Positions 27,901-42,900 are shown, counted from the stretch's first letter. The stretch: 64,000 bases of DNA from Diprion similis (GCF_021155765.1 NC_060112.1:14880001-14944000), one strand, 5' to 3'. Program-made: numbers and translations. The notes: generated by a model not told the origin, from the letters alone.

Positions 27901-30900
27901 CGTATACCTGCCTTATACTCGTAACTCGGAACGTTTAAGGTTACGTCTCAAAATCTGATCTTTTATCCACAGGAAAATGAGATTTAGACTCTTTCGTATT
28001 CGTGCTTATGAGTAGCTGCTTTCGCAGTAAATTAAGTCGATTAAATCGCTAATCGACGTTACTGTACAAACCTTGGGAATATATATAATCATATCGCTGT
28101 GTGCAGCATGAACCCTTTGCACTTTGCTGGCGTGAGATTTTCAAAAGCCTCATTTGAACTTCGACAAAAATCTGCAGCTGATTAATCGCGAAGGTATTCA
28201 GCTGAAACGTCTTGGACTAGTTAAGTTTAGGGGTGACGATGAGCGCATTCTGGGAAAGCAAGAACGCGAATGGAATTAGGTATTACATGCCGTTCGTCCT
28301 CCCTTCAAAATCGATTCATATCCGAGTGGATTCGAAGATTATGAGGAGCTTTCTAGGTATTTAAGGTGTGTGGGCTAATATCGTAAAATCAGATCTTAGC
28401 CTCCATAAATTCCTCACAGGGATTTGAGCAATCTTTCAGCTCCCTCAGTCGGCACCCCAAGTCCGCACCGTGTATTTACCGGGCTTTACGATACTCGGTG
28501 TGAAAGTAGCCGATAGCCAATAACCAGAAATGGATATGCTCCAACCCTTCGCCAGCCTTCCTGCCCCTCATCTTTTCTCTATCTGAACCCCGTATTATTC
28601 TCAGGCCGAGGATAGAGTGAAGTCATTTACTCGACCCAGAGATTTCGGGACGCGGAGGACAAATCTCTGCGATGATGAAATCGGGTTCTGTTATCCTGCA
28701 CGCAACTTCGAGGGAGGACTTCGATTAACGTTCCGCTAGGATTTATATTATTTTCCGGAACGCACAGTTTGCGGAAATTGTGCTCCGTGACGGCGTCACT
28801 TGCGCATAAAATCGTTGTCGTAATCTTGCGAAAGTGTGGCTACAATCCTTCCTCTTTCACGAAGATATATATATATTTAGATTGTATATTTCAACCATTC
28901 GGCGAAAATTTATAACTCGCCGTTCTTCCCAAACGCATATACGCAAGGCGTTCCCGCCCTTTCCATCTTCGTCCAGTTTCGGCATCTCGCAGAGAGCGCC
29001 TGAGAGATAAGGAAGCCTAGACCTTAAACCTTCACAAATGTCAGAGGTTACGAGATTTAATACTTCCCTGTCCTCGCGCTTCTCTGCCTTTCTAATTCTT
29101 TGTTCAATGCCATTTGTCACTTGCACGTCGACGGTTTTCATTCTCGTTTCGATACGAAATCGCTGTGGGAATTCATTTATCTTTCACTCTCACTTTTCAC
29201 TCGTTTTTGCATAAGAGATTTATTCTCGTTTCATTTATACATCTATACGATTTACAAATATGATTTATCTTTTTTGTGTAATAAACTGTGAGATTTTATT
29301 TTATATATTCTTGATTTTAATCATAAAAATAGTTCGATTCGGAGATCCTAACGATTTATTAGCAGTACCGTGTATTAGTCGATGAGGATTATGGAGGTAC
29401 CAGCCCATGATAATTAGCTTCCGTGGGGAGAGAGAGAGAGAGGGAACGAGAGAGAAAGATTTATTTGTTGACTTATGTCCTCCTATGGTGGACACGTTCG
29501 GAGTAGTGTTCAAAAATTCGGCCGTTGCGCAGGATTTTGCGACTGTAATGAGCTTGATCAAGAGACGTTCCATAGGCAATAAAAATCTTTCATCAATCAA
29601 TCAATCAATTAATCTCTTTTTCTCTTTTTCTTCCGATACTTCACACGAAGCTCTAGGTGTAATCCACTCATTGCTTGTACTCGAAACGAGACACGATTTT
29701 TTCGGGTGACCTGATTCCACCCCAAAAAAATCAACAACTTAATCATCTACTTCTTTATCCCTTGTAACTTCTTCACGGAAACTCTCTCTCATTCCATGAC
29801 TTCTGATTTTCAACCCAGTTGCGTAAGATGGCTTCTCCGTCTTCGTCCTCCGGGTCGACCTCTTCCAACGTCCAAAAGTTCTCATAATTATATTTCCCCC
29901 ACTGCTTACTCTCTCTTTCTCTCTCTCATATTAGAGAGAGATTTCTGAGAAAGTTTTCTTGATACAGTAGATTCTTGGCAAGTATCTGCACAAGCACCGC
30001 AGAGTATCGATATTTCCTATATCACGTCAACGCGAAGACGATCATCACTGACCGACCTTGATTTTAATTTTACTTTCAAATTTCTCCGCTTACCTGCACT
30101 CCTTCTCATAATCAGACTCAACTCAATCGACTCATCGACAAACATATTCAACGAAGCGGTTTCCCTTATGCTGAATACTCGCTCCTTCGTCATGGGCTTG
30201 CGGTGTGTTTTCCGCGCAGGGGTCGCTACAGTCACGCGTATAGTCGGGAAAGGAGGAAAAGGAGGAAAAGGAGGAAAAGGAGGCGAGAGTAGGCACAGTC
30301 GAGCAGGCCGCATGGAAGGACGTCAGGCGTCGGGCGTCGCGACGCCTGGGTGGGTTGTCGCACCGTGACTATACCGCCGCCGTTACCCCGGTGTAAGGCA
30401 AATCGATAGCCGCTACGCAACCCCAACCTTCGCATCGCATCCCTTCGGGTTCCCGTCTCTCTCGACGACTCGTCGGCTCCCCGTTTTCCCCGTTTTCCCC
30501 GTTATCCCCGCTTTCCCCGCTTTCCCCGCTTCCTATTCCTTCAACCCCGCAGTGCACTCCACTCCACTCCGCTCCACGCTACCCCTCGCACGCAATCTCC
30601 ACCTGGTTTCGGGCCAACATCCGTGACACCGCGTGAACTGCATGCTTCCGACTTTCCTCGAACACCTGTGGACCCACCTGCGTTGCACTATCTATCCTCG
30701 GGCTTGTTATTGTACCTTACTTTACTGCACGCTTCACGAAGCACCTGTCGCAGCAATCATTTCTTCATGATTGTATGATTGGAGGAAATAATTGCAGTGT
30801 ATTATTGAATTTAATACATTATATTCATTCGTTTAGGTGTTTATTTATTCATTCGATTACACCCAACAGTGAGTAACAGGGCCATTTAGCTTAGGCGATA

Positions 30901-33900
30901 CATAGTATACGGTGAAGAACATAAAATCCAAGTTACTCACTAACATGGCGCAAAAAGAGATAAACGAAAAAAGGAAACAATGCAACAACAGCTCGCGAAG
31001 TAATATATACTCGGTCATTACAGACCTCTTTTTCTTTTCTCTTCGTCCGAAAGCTTACGGTTTCAGTTGCTGAAATATGACCGGCGTGGTAGCGTATATA
31101 GCAAATACTTGTGCGATTACGCTGAGAGATATAGTCGTATATACATTTGTTGCCTTCAACCATGAAGTCTGCTTTAATTATTTTTGGATTCACGATTTTG
31201 CCGAAAAACCACAAGATTTTCGGTACTGATATAATTATTCCATAATGCACAACAATTTTGTTAAAATCATCAATAATATCACACGTGCTTGATTATTTCG
31301 ATAATACAGGGTATTTGATGTGTTCGAAAACACCCTGTTACGCGTATATCGGTGGTGCAATGGTACGGTTATTGTCAAATTGCAGAAATTGTACACAACG
31401 TACTGAAAAAAAAGCTGTCCAATTTCAGTTTGTTTTATCTTAAACAGTAATTGTCACTATATGATATTATCAAACGTGTACCTATTTCTCTTAAATGGTA
31501 GATACTTGCGGAATGAAGCAATTAGCACAATAAGAAAACAATTTAGTATGAAACACTGTGATTGCATCAAATAGCACTTAGCATGAAGCTTCCGCGTGAT
31601 TTTAATGGCACTTTTATAGGTACAACTGCATTTATGCAAATATACTTACAATTATTTTAAACAGCAGAAATCTACAGCGATCAATTCATGTGCCTCGTGT
31701 AAAGTCTGACTTGTACAAGTGTGTACGTGTATAGCTAGAGCTGTCGCCTTTGCTTTCCATTAACAAGCTTTGGTCAGGCTTTTCGCAACTCTTGAGATTT
31801 AAACTTTTACCAAGTTATACAAGTATATTCCCCCTGCTTCTTACGTACGACAATTTTTGTTTCCTTTTTCTACTGTTCTTAATCCACTTACATCTTCTTG
31901 TTTAAAGTAATCCTGTAATCGGTTTTGAGACCTTTTTATGGACGTCAATGACGGTTGATAAGTTTAACTCTGCAAGTCTTGGCACAACGAGAAACAGAGC
32001 TCTCTTCTCTTGGCTTTTCTATTTTTCTTTCCTTATTTTTTCTTCATCGAACACTCCGGTTTATCCCAAGCACTTTGCTGTAACGCAGATACTGCGAAGT
32101 TCAACATACACTTACGATCCGTCAAGTACACCGTATATATAGTGTCGATTTGTTTCACACCGTACTGCAGATACAGCGAAATAAATATGCGGAGCCACTC
32201 GCGTCGATAAGTTATCTTGTGGTAATAAATTTTTGAGACAAAAATTATACACATTTGAGAATAGAAACACGTATAAATTTACACTTTCAATTCGATAGAT
32301 TTCACTATTGTGGAATTATTTACGGGATATCATGTGTCGAACATTGTGACAAGGGTCAGAAATTTCGTGTTTGATTTTTATCCACGTTCCTTTATCCTAT
32401 TCCAATTTGCAACGAGAGAGAATTTTTCGAATATCCAAATTCCAGGACGAATGGAAAACGTGCCCTTGCAGGTATGAATTTCAAACAAACTTATAAGCAG
32501 AATAATTGCAGATCTAGGTTGTTGAAACGAAGTCGTATTCTGCACGTAAGGAATGGTGAAATTACGATGAATTGCAATGTATACTACATCGTATAAAAAG
32601 TTTCTTTCATGCTGATCAGACAAACTTTAGCCGAGTGCAGGCAACGAAACGTGCATTTTGGTGATGCTTGCAAACTTTGCGAAATCTGAATGTGTTTCGT
32701 CGTCCTTTACGAGCGATTTGAATGTAGGTATATTACGGTATAAAGTAGAATTGAGCAGAAGTGTTCTTCAGAACTTACAGGGATTTATCACCAAAGCATC
32801 ATCCAAGGCCGAGGCTCCCGGCTCATAAATTTACTTTTGGTCTACCGCACCGCCATTTCGGATAGTACATGGGTAATAGTCTTCCCCAAGGGATAGAATT
32901 CCGAGTGAGTACCGGGATCAGTGCGGTTCTTCCAGAAGAGGGACAGGCTTGAGCAAATTGATTTTAACGATTTGGAACTTGGGAGTCGCGAGGTATTTTC
33001 CGCAATAATTTCGCTCACCTTTACGGTTCGTTTAGCCCAATTTATCAAACGAGAGTTTTCAAACGATCGAAACTTTGTTCGTGGCCGCGTTACAGTCACC
33101 TTTATATTCCGGGGTCAAAACGACGATGACGAACGGACAATGGAGTTGCGGGGATGAAACGGGGACGGGGGCGAATTCTGCCCCATATAAAACCGCACTT
33201 CTGCCAGAGACACGTCCTTCGATACACCGCGAATACGTGACAAGATGGTAGTTTTGTCAACCAGGTCAATGCGGTGCGAAATTATATGGCGTGGAACGTT
33301 TCTGCGTTCCATTTCCCCTCGGTTTGCAGGAAACGCTATAATATAGGTATAATATTACAGGTATACATGTATATATTGAATGTTATAGTTATGTACACAT
33401 CCCGGTCGTAGAACCGAGCATCGCGCAGCGTTCTCTCCGCAAACGGTGAAATGTTGCGAGGGTCCTGAGCGCGTCCCCGATTTGTCACAATGCGCAATGT
33501 GTTTGAGTGGTAATTTGACAAGCTGTGACATAGCGGCGCGAGCACGGCATTCAACGATCCGTTGTCAACGTAGGTATATAATTTAGCGGGGAGTGGTGAA
33601 TCAGGCAAACGCGTCAGCTGGGAAAAATTTGCTACCGACAACCAGAGTCGCTTGAATTGAAATTTAATTCCGTAAAAGGGAGAGAAAAAACCGGACAAGT
33701 GCGAGTGGGACTCGCACCTTGAGGGTTCCGTACAAATTTAATGATTTTTTTCATACGTGATATAACTACAAATTAACTATTTTCCGACGTTTTTCTTTAC
33801 TTGTGCTATACGAGACCTTGCTTCTCTTGAAAATTCTTGATTTTAGGTCAACCGGAAGTACCCTATAGGTTTCGATGAGTGAGTTTGCGAGTATCAAAAT

Positions 33901-36900
33901 ATCTGGTATAAATAGCCGTTTCTTTTAATCGCGTTGGCTTAAAAGCTTGAATTTTTTACGTCTTCAAGGGACCGTAGACTTTAGTATTTAATGTTAATTT
34001 CAATTTGATATCTCTACCCGTTTTTGAGAAAAAGGGTCTTGACAGATACACAGGCAGATAAACGGACAACAAAGTCATCCTATAAGGGTTCCGTTTTTTC
34101 TTTTTGAGCTACGGAACCCTAAAAACGAAGAGAGAAAGCGGGATTCCAAAAATAAACTGCTCCATTATCTCCAGCCCTTAAGGTTCAAGTGAATCCTTGG
34201 CTAGCTAAGAATGGTTCAACAAAAATTTAAGAGCTTGCTGGGAAAATGGGCGGGAACTAAATATGTAGCTCTTGAAGTAAAGAGCTCGTCTGTGTACTGC
34301 GGGGGAACGAAAGTTCGTGAAGGCAATTTGCGACCACTTGTATGTAAGGTATTTTAGCTCTCAGCAGAATTGATTTATTTACCTACTTGTGATACGTATT
34401 TGTCATTGTTAAACAGTTGAAACTGTTGATTAGATGAAAATAAAGTCCTTTCACAGTTTCCAAAGAGGGGACTTTTCGATAACCGGACCGTCAATTTTTT
34501 GTTTTCTCGCTGCGAATGTGTAGTTGCATAATATTTGTGTAAATTTAACTTTCAATGAAATCTAAACATACCGATTATTCAAAGTTTCTCCCACCCTATT
34601 CCGCTTTAATGTTTCAAAACCCTCTTACAACAATTTCTAGTATCAAACCTTACATTACGGACTTCTATTTAATCACACTCACTCAAACGCGTTATTAGAG
34701 GACTTGCATTGCATGTGAACATCTTCAATTGTTCAAACTGGGTCAGCTCACGCTGTAAAAAATGTAAAAATGCCCCTCTCGATATTGTGGCACACCAATC
34801 GTATGATTCTTTGGAAACACAGATCCCTCTAACCAAGTACCGAGGTCTGCAGGACATAAATTTGCAGCTGGATGAAATCAATTACGAAACGAAGAATGGG
34901 GTTTGGATAGTTTCAAATTCACCTTGGTTGGATGCCGATTGAAACCTTGTACACGCCCAACAAGGAACATGTATATACTTGTACAAATTATCAGAAGAAT
35001 ATTTGCTTGAAGCGAATTCAGTGCTGCTCCGCGGTTGACCTCATAACAGGAATCTCGTAAATGTCGCTGTCGGAGGTCTCACGCACGATCGAGCAGAACT
35101 CGCCACAAAATTTGTAGAACATGCTCTACTGGATATTCGATAAACCGTAGACTTCTAGACCTTGTGTGTCGGAAGCTTGTCGACTAGATTGATTCCGCCA
35201 GCGTGCCTCGATACATAACAACGAAGGAAAAGCTCAGTAATTCCCACTGCGGTAAAACGTATATTTCAAATAAAAAAGGGGGGCTGATTCCCGCCTAGAA
35301 ATTTTTTACTTGCGGAACTAAATACCCAACCAATCGACATTTTATTTATAGAGTTTTGTATAGAATAATGTGTTCTACTTCTGATCACCACAAATCTTGC
35401 TTATTTATTTCCCCGTAAACAAAGATGTTGTGCAACTCCGCCCACGCGAATTAATTGTTTTTGAAGATGGGCAGGTCGCACTTGATTGTTCGAAAAAAAG
35501 TTTATCTTCCGCAGACAATCGAGTTAAACAACCTTTGTGGTATATGTATACCGTACAGTTTTATTAATTTTTTGTCAACATATTTTTTCTCGGATTGATC
35601 CAATTCACCGCCAAATGCAGGTTAAAAAAAATGTGGCTGTAAGAAACCAATTTCACCGCGAGCTTCATTTGATAATCATCCGAATAAACCTTTTATTCTA
35701 TTCGACCAAAGTGGTTTCTGCAATTTCATCATACTTCTGATACGATACTAAATTCTGCAGACGTTTTTCCCCCTTGAGAAAGAAATTCCGCATTCCAAGG
35801 GGTGTGGAAGCTGCGCGTTTCTATTCGAGTATCAGAGTTACTCACACAATTTCAATCTATACCACGACATCCTGGAAGGTGTGCATACATGTAGACGTGT
35901 GACGACACATGTCACGACGACCATGGAAACGTTGGCATCGAACTTGCAAGCACTAGTGAACACCTATTGTGGTCGGATTGTACATGCTCTGCGGTATAAT
36001 TAGTGGTCTACACTCTGCATGCAGGCGTATTAACGAGTGTCCGGAACTTGATAACCCTCTAGAACTCACCGGCTGTCACTCAACAAGAATTTTCATTAAC
36101 TTGACTGAATTTGACGTAGCATTATTCTTTCTTCATACAGAAACACCGGTGAAATCGGATTATTTTTCCCATCTTTCTTTTTCTTTTCCTGAAATAAAAA
36201 ACAAACGAATCGCAAATTTTTTTGAGCAAATAAACTGTCTTCTATTTCTAGACACTTGAACCTCGTCGGTGTAAAAAAAGCAAGAGCAACTCTTATCCCC
36301 TTTCGCCTTCCTGCAGGGTCATCGTGCTGAGCGTCCTCTTGGGGGTCCTGGAATGGGACCGCAACGTGAGCTGCGTACGGCTCCTGTGGGAATACGTCCT
36401 CGGATATGTGGTGATCCTCGTCATCTCGATCGTCGTGGAGCTGTCAATCTCCGTCCTCGCGATGAGAGGGAGCATCCTGGACACCGCCCCGAGGGCCCCG
36501 ATGCAGTACTACCTCTACTTTCGCCTGTGTAAGTCACGCTCTTCGTGGTTTGTCATGTAGGAATACGCGGGGAGCGCAGAGGGGGGACGTAGAATGTTGG
36601 TGAAAGGAATGCCTTCGAGAAGCTTTTCATCCGTTTCTCGTCCTCCGTGAATCCGTGCCCTTTGTTGCGTACAATCGCTCCATGAACCTTCGGTAACGCA
36701 GTTATTATGCCCACCTGCGCCTCCCCCGCAAATCGGATTATCCATTAAACCCTAAATGACAAAGTGACATTATCTGACATTTGGCCGATCGATCGGTTCC
36801 TCATGTGTCGGAGCTGAAGCGAGTAATCCGCCCTTAATCGTACTATACTATCGTTCCATTTTCACCGAACCATTGCCGTTTTCATTTCGAGTGTCTCAAA

Positions 36901-39900
36901 AAAACGGTGGCCGATGAAAGATCAGCTTTACAGATCAAAGTAACGGCAGCTCAAAGTTACTGGATATAACGAGTTAGTCTTTGAGGTTTTCTCTTTTCAC
37001 GATTGCGGAACAAGATGAAACACGACAAGACAAATAACCGTTTAATTTGATTTCCCGTTGTCTGGGCTGTTCGAATCGATCAGCGTATAGTGCTTCTAAA
37101 TATTCGCTTCGTTTGTTCATTTCAGACTATCGGATTTGCTCTTGGCCAAGAGCCAGCAAAAAACCGTCGTGATAGGTAGATTCAATCTTGCAATACACCT
37201 GGGGTGTATCTATAATATAACTTGGAGAATTGATCGATTCTGAATTTCGAAAGCACAGAAACTTGGAACGGCGCGAACGCTTCAATCATAACTAGGTATA
37301 TACGTATAATATAATACAATATAAAGCTACACCAGCTGTATCGCCATGCTACAGTTGATCTTCAGACTCATTGTGAATCACGTACACGAGGGTGATTATA
37401 ACGAAATGAAAAGAGTTTCAAAATTGCAATCCGGTTGCCGTCTTACACCAGTGATCCTTGGGATTTCGTTTGTCTTACACCCCCCGAAAAGTTAACGAAG
37501 AGCTTAAGGTTAAGTCCGTCCACTTCCCCCGACAGTTTTCCCGATTTTCCGGAAGCGAGGGACGAATATTAATAAGAGAGTCTGTCCGCACTGACTTCTT
37601 CGGAGGTCCCGACCCCTTCGCCCTCCGACCCTTGTCAGCCTTTACCGCTCCTTGGCAGCCCGACCGAGTCCTTGCAAATCCTTGGCTCCCTAACCAACCC
37701 TGTCCAAAAGAGGCTCGTCACTGGGTACCGAGCACCCGAAATCATCGCTCCTTCTCGGCACGTTTCGGTTCAACGCACATCCCCGTTTTTCGCGAAAGAC
37801 ATCGTACGCTGTTGGCAGCGATGTGAAGAAATTAAGAGTTTGGGGGCTAATTTTAGAGCAGGCTAATTTTCCTAATGAAATATTACGCTTTTTATTATAC
37901 GTAGGGTTTGTATAAATCGCGTAACATCATTTTTGTAAAGGGGATTGTGTGTGTCGAGGCTGCATGTTAAACGTAGAATCGATATTTTTATAAGAAAAGC
38001 TTTACTGTGTCAGGCCTATAAATTCTCTCGCAAACATTCATCCCCTTAGTTACTCACTTGATCGGAAGAAGGTTTTTTTACGGCACGTTTCAGGATGGGG
38101 TGTAAAAAATGATAGGTATTATTTCACTACAAAAAAAGTACGGATCGAGCACCATACCAGGCTGAAAAGATGTTATCAGCAAGTTTTTATTAGTTTTACT
38201 TTAATGTTGACTCGATTCTCGCTCTGCAAAGACGTTATTGTGATGTTATCCACATATTTTTGATTTTTATCGCAGTTTTCCTTTTCATTTTTTCACCGAA
38301 ATTCTCATGTATTTCACTTCATATTCTCATTTCACCCAATTTTCGGTCGCTACTTCACCCCGATGCTTGAAATCAAACCAAGATAATATATTCTGGAGAC
38401 CGAAGTAAGCTCGCTCTCTGCATGATGTAGATTGAAACTCTGATTGAATAATATGAATAACGTGCAGAAAAACACTGTTTTGCTTCCCACAATTTTCCGT
38501 GAAACGATTTAGGGAAGGAATATGCGTGACGGGGATACTCGTAACGTGAATTCGAAAACCACATTGTTGTCATTTGGTTAACGCTGAAAGTGCAGTAATA
38601 AAGTTTACCACCTTGCTTAAACTTTCAGCCCTGATACGTTACTCGGTCGTTATGGCCTTTCCGGTCAGGAGGTTAAAGCTCCATGATCCATAAATCCACC
38701 ATCACTTCGATCATTGCAATATTTTTCCAAATCGAATGTGTAAACGCAGTTGTCTGAATGACAACGTGCAGAGTGGCAATTCAAATCAGGGCAATGTAAG
38801 TTCCCAGCAAAGAATCGAAGCGTGAATCGCATCAAGGGAAAAACTGAGAGAATGGGATATATCATGTCTAGGAATGGCAAAGAACAGCAACAGCAATAAC
38901 GTCTGCCCCAGAGCGGTAAATATGTTGTGGAACAACGTGTACTCTTGAATTTTCTAGTGTTTGCTTTTCGCGTCTCCATGAGATGTTCCTCCATCTTTCA
39001 TTCGTTCATCGTCGATATTTCCCTGGCACTCGTATACTGGTATTGGGTACTTTATCTCGATTTGGCATGAATTTTTTTCTTCTTATTTTTCACAGCGTTA
39101 TTCGAGTCCGTTTGTGGGCTAATATTCGGTACGTCGAGCGCAGTAAATGTCTGATGCAATTGTGGAAAATTGCCGCATCGTTGGTTATGATGCACTATGT
39201 CGCTCTCTCATTGCCAATAACGTAATACTATTATAAATGTTTTACGGATGAAACTTCGGGTTCGACTGATTCATGGACGAAAGGTCGGTGAGTCTGGAAA
39301 CTCGCTCACTAGTCGCAAGGTCGTTCAAAATACTATGGAAGCTTTGAAATTTGCCCCCGGGGTTCGAGAGACAGAGAGAGAAAGAGAATGGGGAGAGGGA
39401 GAAAGAGAGAGGGATTGTCACGGGGTTTGCAGTGAACCGTGACGGATCTGTACGGTCGGAAAGGCGTCGAAATCGATTTATCGAGTCGGGTTTTGGCCAG
39501 AGTCTGCAGTTCCTCACACACACGGGGGTATTAGCCCTCCTCATCAACGGCTCTCTTTTATAGGTCCGACTTTTTTTGCATTCGCCATTTTCCCATTGCC
39601 AAAGCTTTGCAGTGCTAATTCACGTGATCCTAGAATCGCTCTGTTATCTTTCCGATCACGTGTTTCTGATTGCTCTCACCATTCTTAACTCCATCCATTC
39701 TCTGGCGGTTTGCCCCCCTTGCAAAAGTCTGGAGATCCGACGCCTAGAACCCTCCAACAGCCTGAAGTTGCACCAGACTTTTTTGCTATCCATTCTTCCA
39801 CCGACGGTTAGCCCTTTGCTTTCGCCGCAAAAACGGAGCGCTCGAAACGCGGCCAGCTCGTTCCTTCTTGATTAAAAGGTTCCTAGACCCTTGGAAGAGT

Positions 39901-42900
39901 TATATGACTGAAACAATGGAACGGCGAAAGATAATCTGCCCCTAGATAGGTATATATGTTATACCATTGCGATTAAATCTGGGCGAGGTCTATTGTTTTA
40001 TAACTGACATCGAACGTTCACTCGCCTTCTCATATACACTCTGCAGATCATGGTAAATACAGAATCAAAGGTTTTCGGCACAGGAACAATGCCATCCTGT
40101 ACACCGGAAGCCTTTCGGGATTACAATGTTATGGAAAGGGTAGCTCGCCGTTAGGTATCGTTTATGAATTGCCTCCGGTGCGAGGCTTCCGTTCGTTTAT
40201 ACGGCTTCGACGATTGTGTCGATTAAATTCAACCAGATAGTTCATAAAGTGTAATTTGTATATATATATATATATAGTTTCTGGCATCGGTCAGCTTCTT
40301 CTTATACATATACGTATACTTATGCAAATTATATGTTATATAATTTACAGTGGTGATGATCGTCGAGATGGGATGGCTCTGCGCTGGTATTGCGTGGCTC
40401 GTTAAACACTACAGTACCTGCCCGATTGACCAGGCGAAGGGTTTTATTTTGGGTGAGTTAATATAATTGAAACGCTGCTGGCCCCCAAAATTTTGTTAAA
40501 GAGAAAAAAAAGATAGAAACAATCAAAAAAAAAAAAAAAAAAACACGGTAAATTTTCAACGGCTTATTTCAACATCGGATCAATTATTGCAAAACCTTTT
40601 CCGCGGCTAACGACTACTCTCAATTGAAATCAACTGCTAACTGAATTATGAATGCCTGCAACCAGGACTCGTGATTTCGAACTGGTGCGTGTTGGCCTCT
40701 GTGCTGGTCACGGTTTGGTGCACGTTTGACGCGGCTGGTCGATCCTGGGTCAAAATGAAGAAATATCAGCGGAGTATGAGGGAAGCGGAAACGCGGGGTG
40801 GCGGCAGGCTACACTACAAGCGCAGCGGAAGTAGAAACAGGAATTGGAGACAACGGTAATAACGTGGCTATACGGCATATTCGGGTCCACCGATCCACAT
40901 GACTGTGCAGCTTTTTAAATCTGTCTTGATTAAATGTGCCTTAATTTAATTAATTTCACGTTCTCTTTTTCCATTTTTCTTTTTTCTTTCGTTACGTGCA
41001 GAAAAGTGATACGTGCTTATCAGGATAGTTGGGACAATAGATGCAGGCTGCTGTTCTGCTGCATGGGGAACTCGGACAGGAACAGGGTGAGTTGTGGGTC
41101 GGGCTTAGCGTGTTTTTGGAATGTATTCGGAACGCACTTGGACGTTCGCTTTGGGGCCTATCAAACGTCATGCCTCCAGGATTGTATCTTTTTTGTACGC
41201 AGAACTCATTCGCGGATATCGCCCGGCTGTTGAGTGATTTCTTCAGGGACCTGGACGTTGTGCCGTCGGATGTCGTCGCTGGATTAGTACTGCTGAGAAA
41301 GTTTCAGAAGATCGAGAGGGAGCTGATTGTCAAGCAGAGGAAAAACGACACTTACGAATTTCTTTCCGGAGTCCCAGTCACCCCGAGGACCAAATTCTTA
41401 TCCTTGACCGAAGACGGTGATCTTGACCATTTTCAGGCCGCCATTCATTACATGCACTTCGCTCTTGCGGCCTACGGCTGGCCAATGTTCCTCATAACTC
41501 ATTCCACTGGTTTGTGTCAACTCTGCACCAGGTAAGGCGAAGCGTAATTTTTATCGCATTAAAATTAAACTAGAATGGAACATGAAGAATTGCGACTTTG
41601 CTGTCGTTTGACTTTTTGTCGATTGTTAAAATTATCGTGACAACTCGATCGTGAAATTTGTTCAAAGATGTTTCAAGACTCGACAACAATTGTAGAAAAA
41701 AAACTCATCAATTTAAAGTATTTTTGAAAAAGAAAGAATTCTCAAATTTTTTTAGACAAATTCTTACGAAATACACGATTATTTGTTAAAATTGAATCCA
41801 AAGTACAGAGAGAGAGAGAGAAAGAAATTTTATACCTAAAGCATTCTGCGCGCTGGTCTCATGTCTGCAAGGTGTTCAACCCTGAGGCGGAACTTGAGGA
41901 TTACAAAAAGAAAGCCTCGTGAGTGTGGTTATTCTCATTTCCCAGATTGAGGTGCGGCTGTTTCCCGTGCAGAGGAAACGATGACGAGGCGACAGTCGTC
42001 GACGACAATTGCTGCCAGTGTAATTACGCGGCACTTAGACGGATGGTGGAAGTTGGCGAGGTGGAAGTCATCTACGCGACTTACCACGTCGACGTTGGAG
42101 AAACGCCGTTCTTCGTTGCTTTGGATTACACGAGGAAAAAGGTACGAAGACACCGGAACGCGAAACGTGTTCCGCTTTAGGATCATTTCACCACTGGAAT
42201 AGACACCGTTCGTATTACCTAGAAAAACTCCTTTTGACAATGGCTGATTCATGCCTAGGTGGTGGTTAGTATTCGTGGTACTCTCAGCATGAAGGACGTG
42301 TTAACCGACTTGAACGCCGAGGCGGAGGTACTTCCGTTATCACCACCCAAGGAAGACTGGTTGGGACACAAAGGGATGGTCCAAGCGGCCGAGTATATTC
42401 GAAAGAAGCTGCGGGAGGAAGGGATCATCGCTAGAGCATTGGCCAAAGTCAGTTGTTTTCATAAACCGTTTAACAACCTTACTTTATATCACATGATCTT
42501 CATTCCGTAAATTATTCTTCTTCTTCTTATCCAACATACACACACAGGGTGTAAAGTGGAGGCACATTAGAAGCAACGTCTGCAGAGCTGGTGGAATCAG
42601 CAAGCTTTAATTATCGCGACGTAAAAAGACTGATGAAATTTCTCAGCGTCTTCCAGGTGATAAATTTAACAATTTTCTCACTCCCGCAGGATCCCGCAAG
42701 AGGAACGCATCAGTTCGGGTTGACATTAGTCGGCCATTCGTTGGGTGCTGGCACCGCAGCGATTCTCGCAATTTTATTGAGGCAGGAATATCAGGATCTG
42801 TTATGTTTCTCCTTCGCTCCGCCCGGCGGCCTCCTGAGCATGCCTGCCCAGCAGTATACCCAAGAATTTATCACATCCGTCGTTGTCGGTAAGGACGTCG

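Larger units (their letters stand above)
15194..36316. other. Large first intron of the DAGL gene (21.1 kb downstream of exon 1b)
   Basis: No nested gene could be supported. Contents noted: a 42-codon open frame at 18736-18864, a poly(A)-like run near 21460-21490, an ATC/GTC microsatellite at 21959-22010, a CpG-rich block about 22380-23560, CT and GA tracts near 23265, 29429 and 29910, two 9-bp minisatellites (30247-30284 and 30480-30532), and the dispersed element at 33688-34129. The remainder is AT-rich sequence without recognised structure. Confidence 0.6.

Noticed and set aside
30017-30368. Overlapping open frames around the 9-bp minisatellite
   Set aside because: The frames stay open because of the stop-free repeat; translation gives only low-complexity Gly-Lys or Pro-Phe runs.
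37458-37826. 122-codon plus-strand frame in DAGL intron 2
   Set aside because: No recognisable domain; the region is moderately GC-rich and open by chance, and overlapping frames are open too.
41873-41919. Segment bounded by CAAG| and |GTGAGT reading VFNPEAELEDYKKKAS, possible DAGL cassette exon
   Set aside because: It is 47 nt long, so including it between the phase-2 exons would shift the frame and meet a stop.
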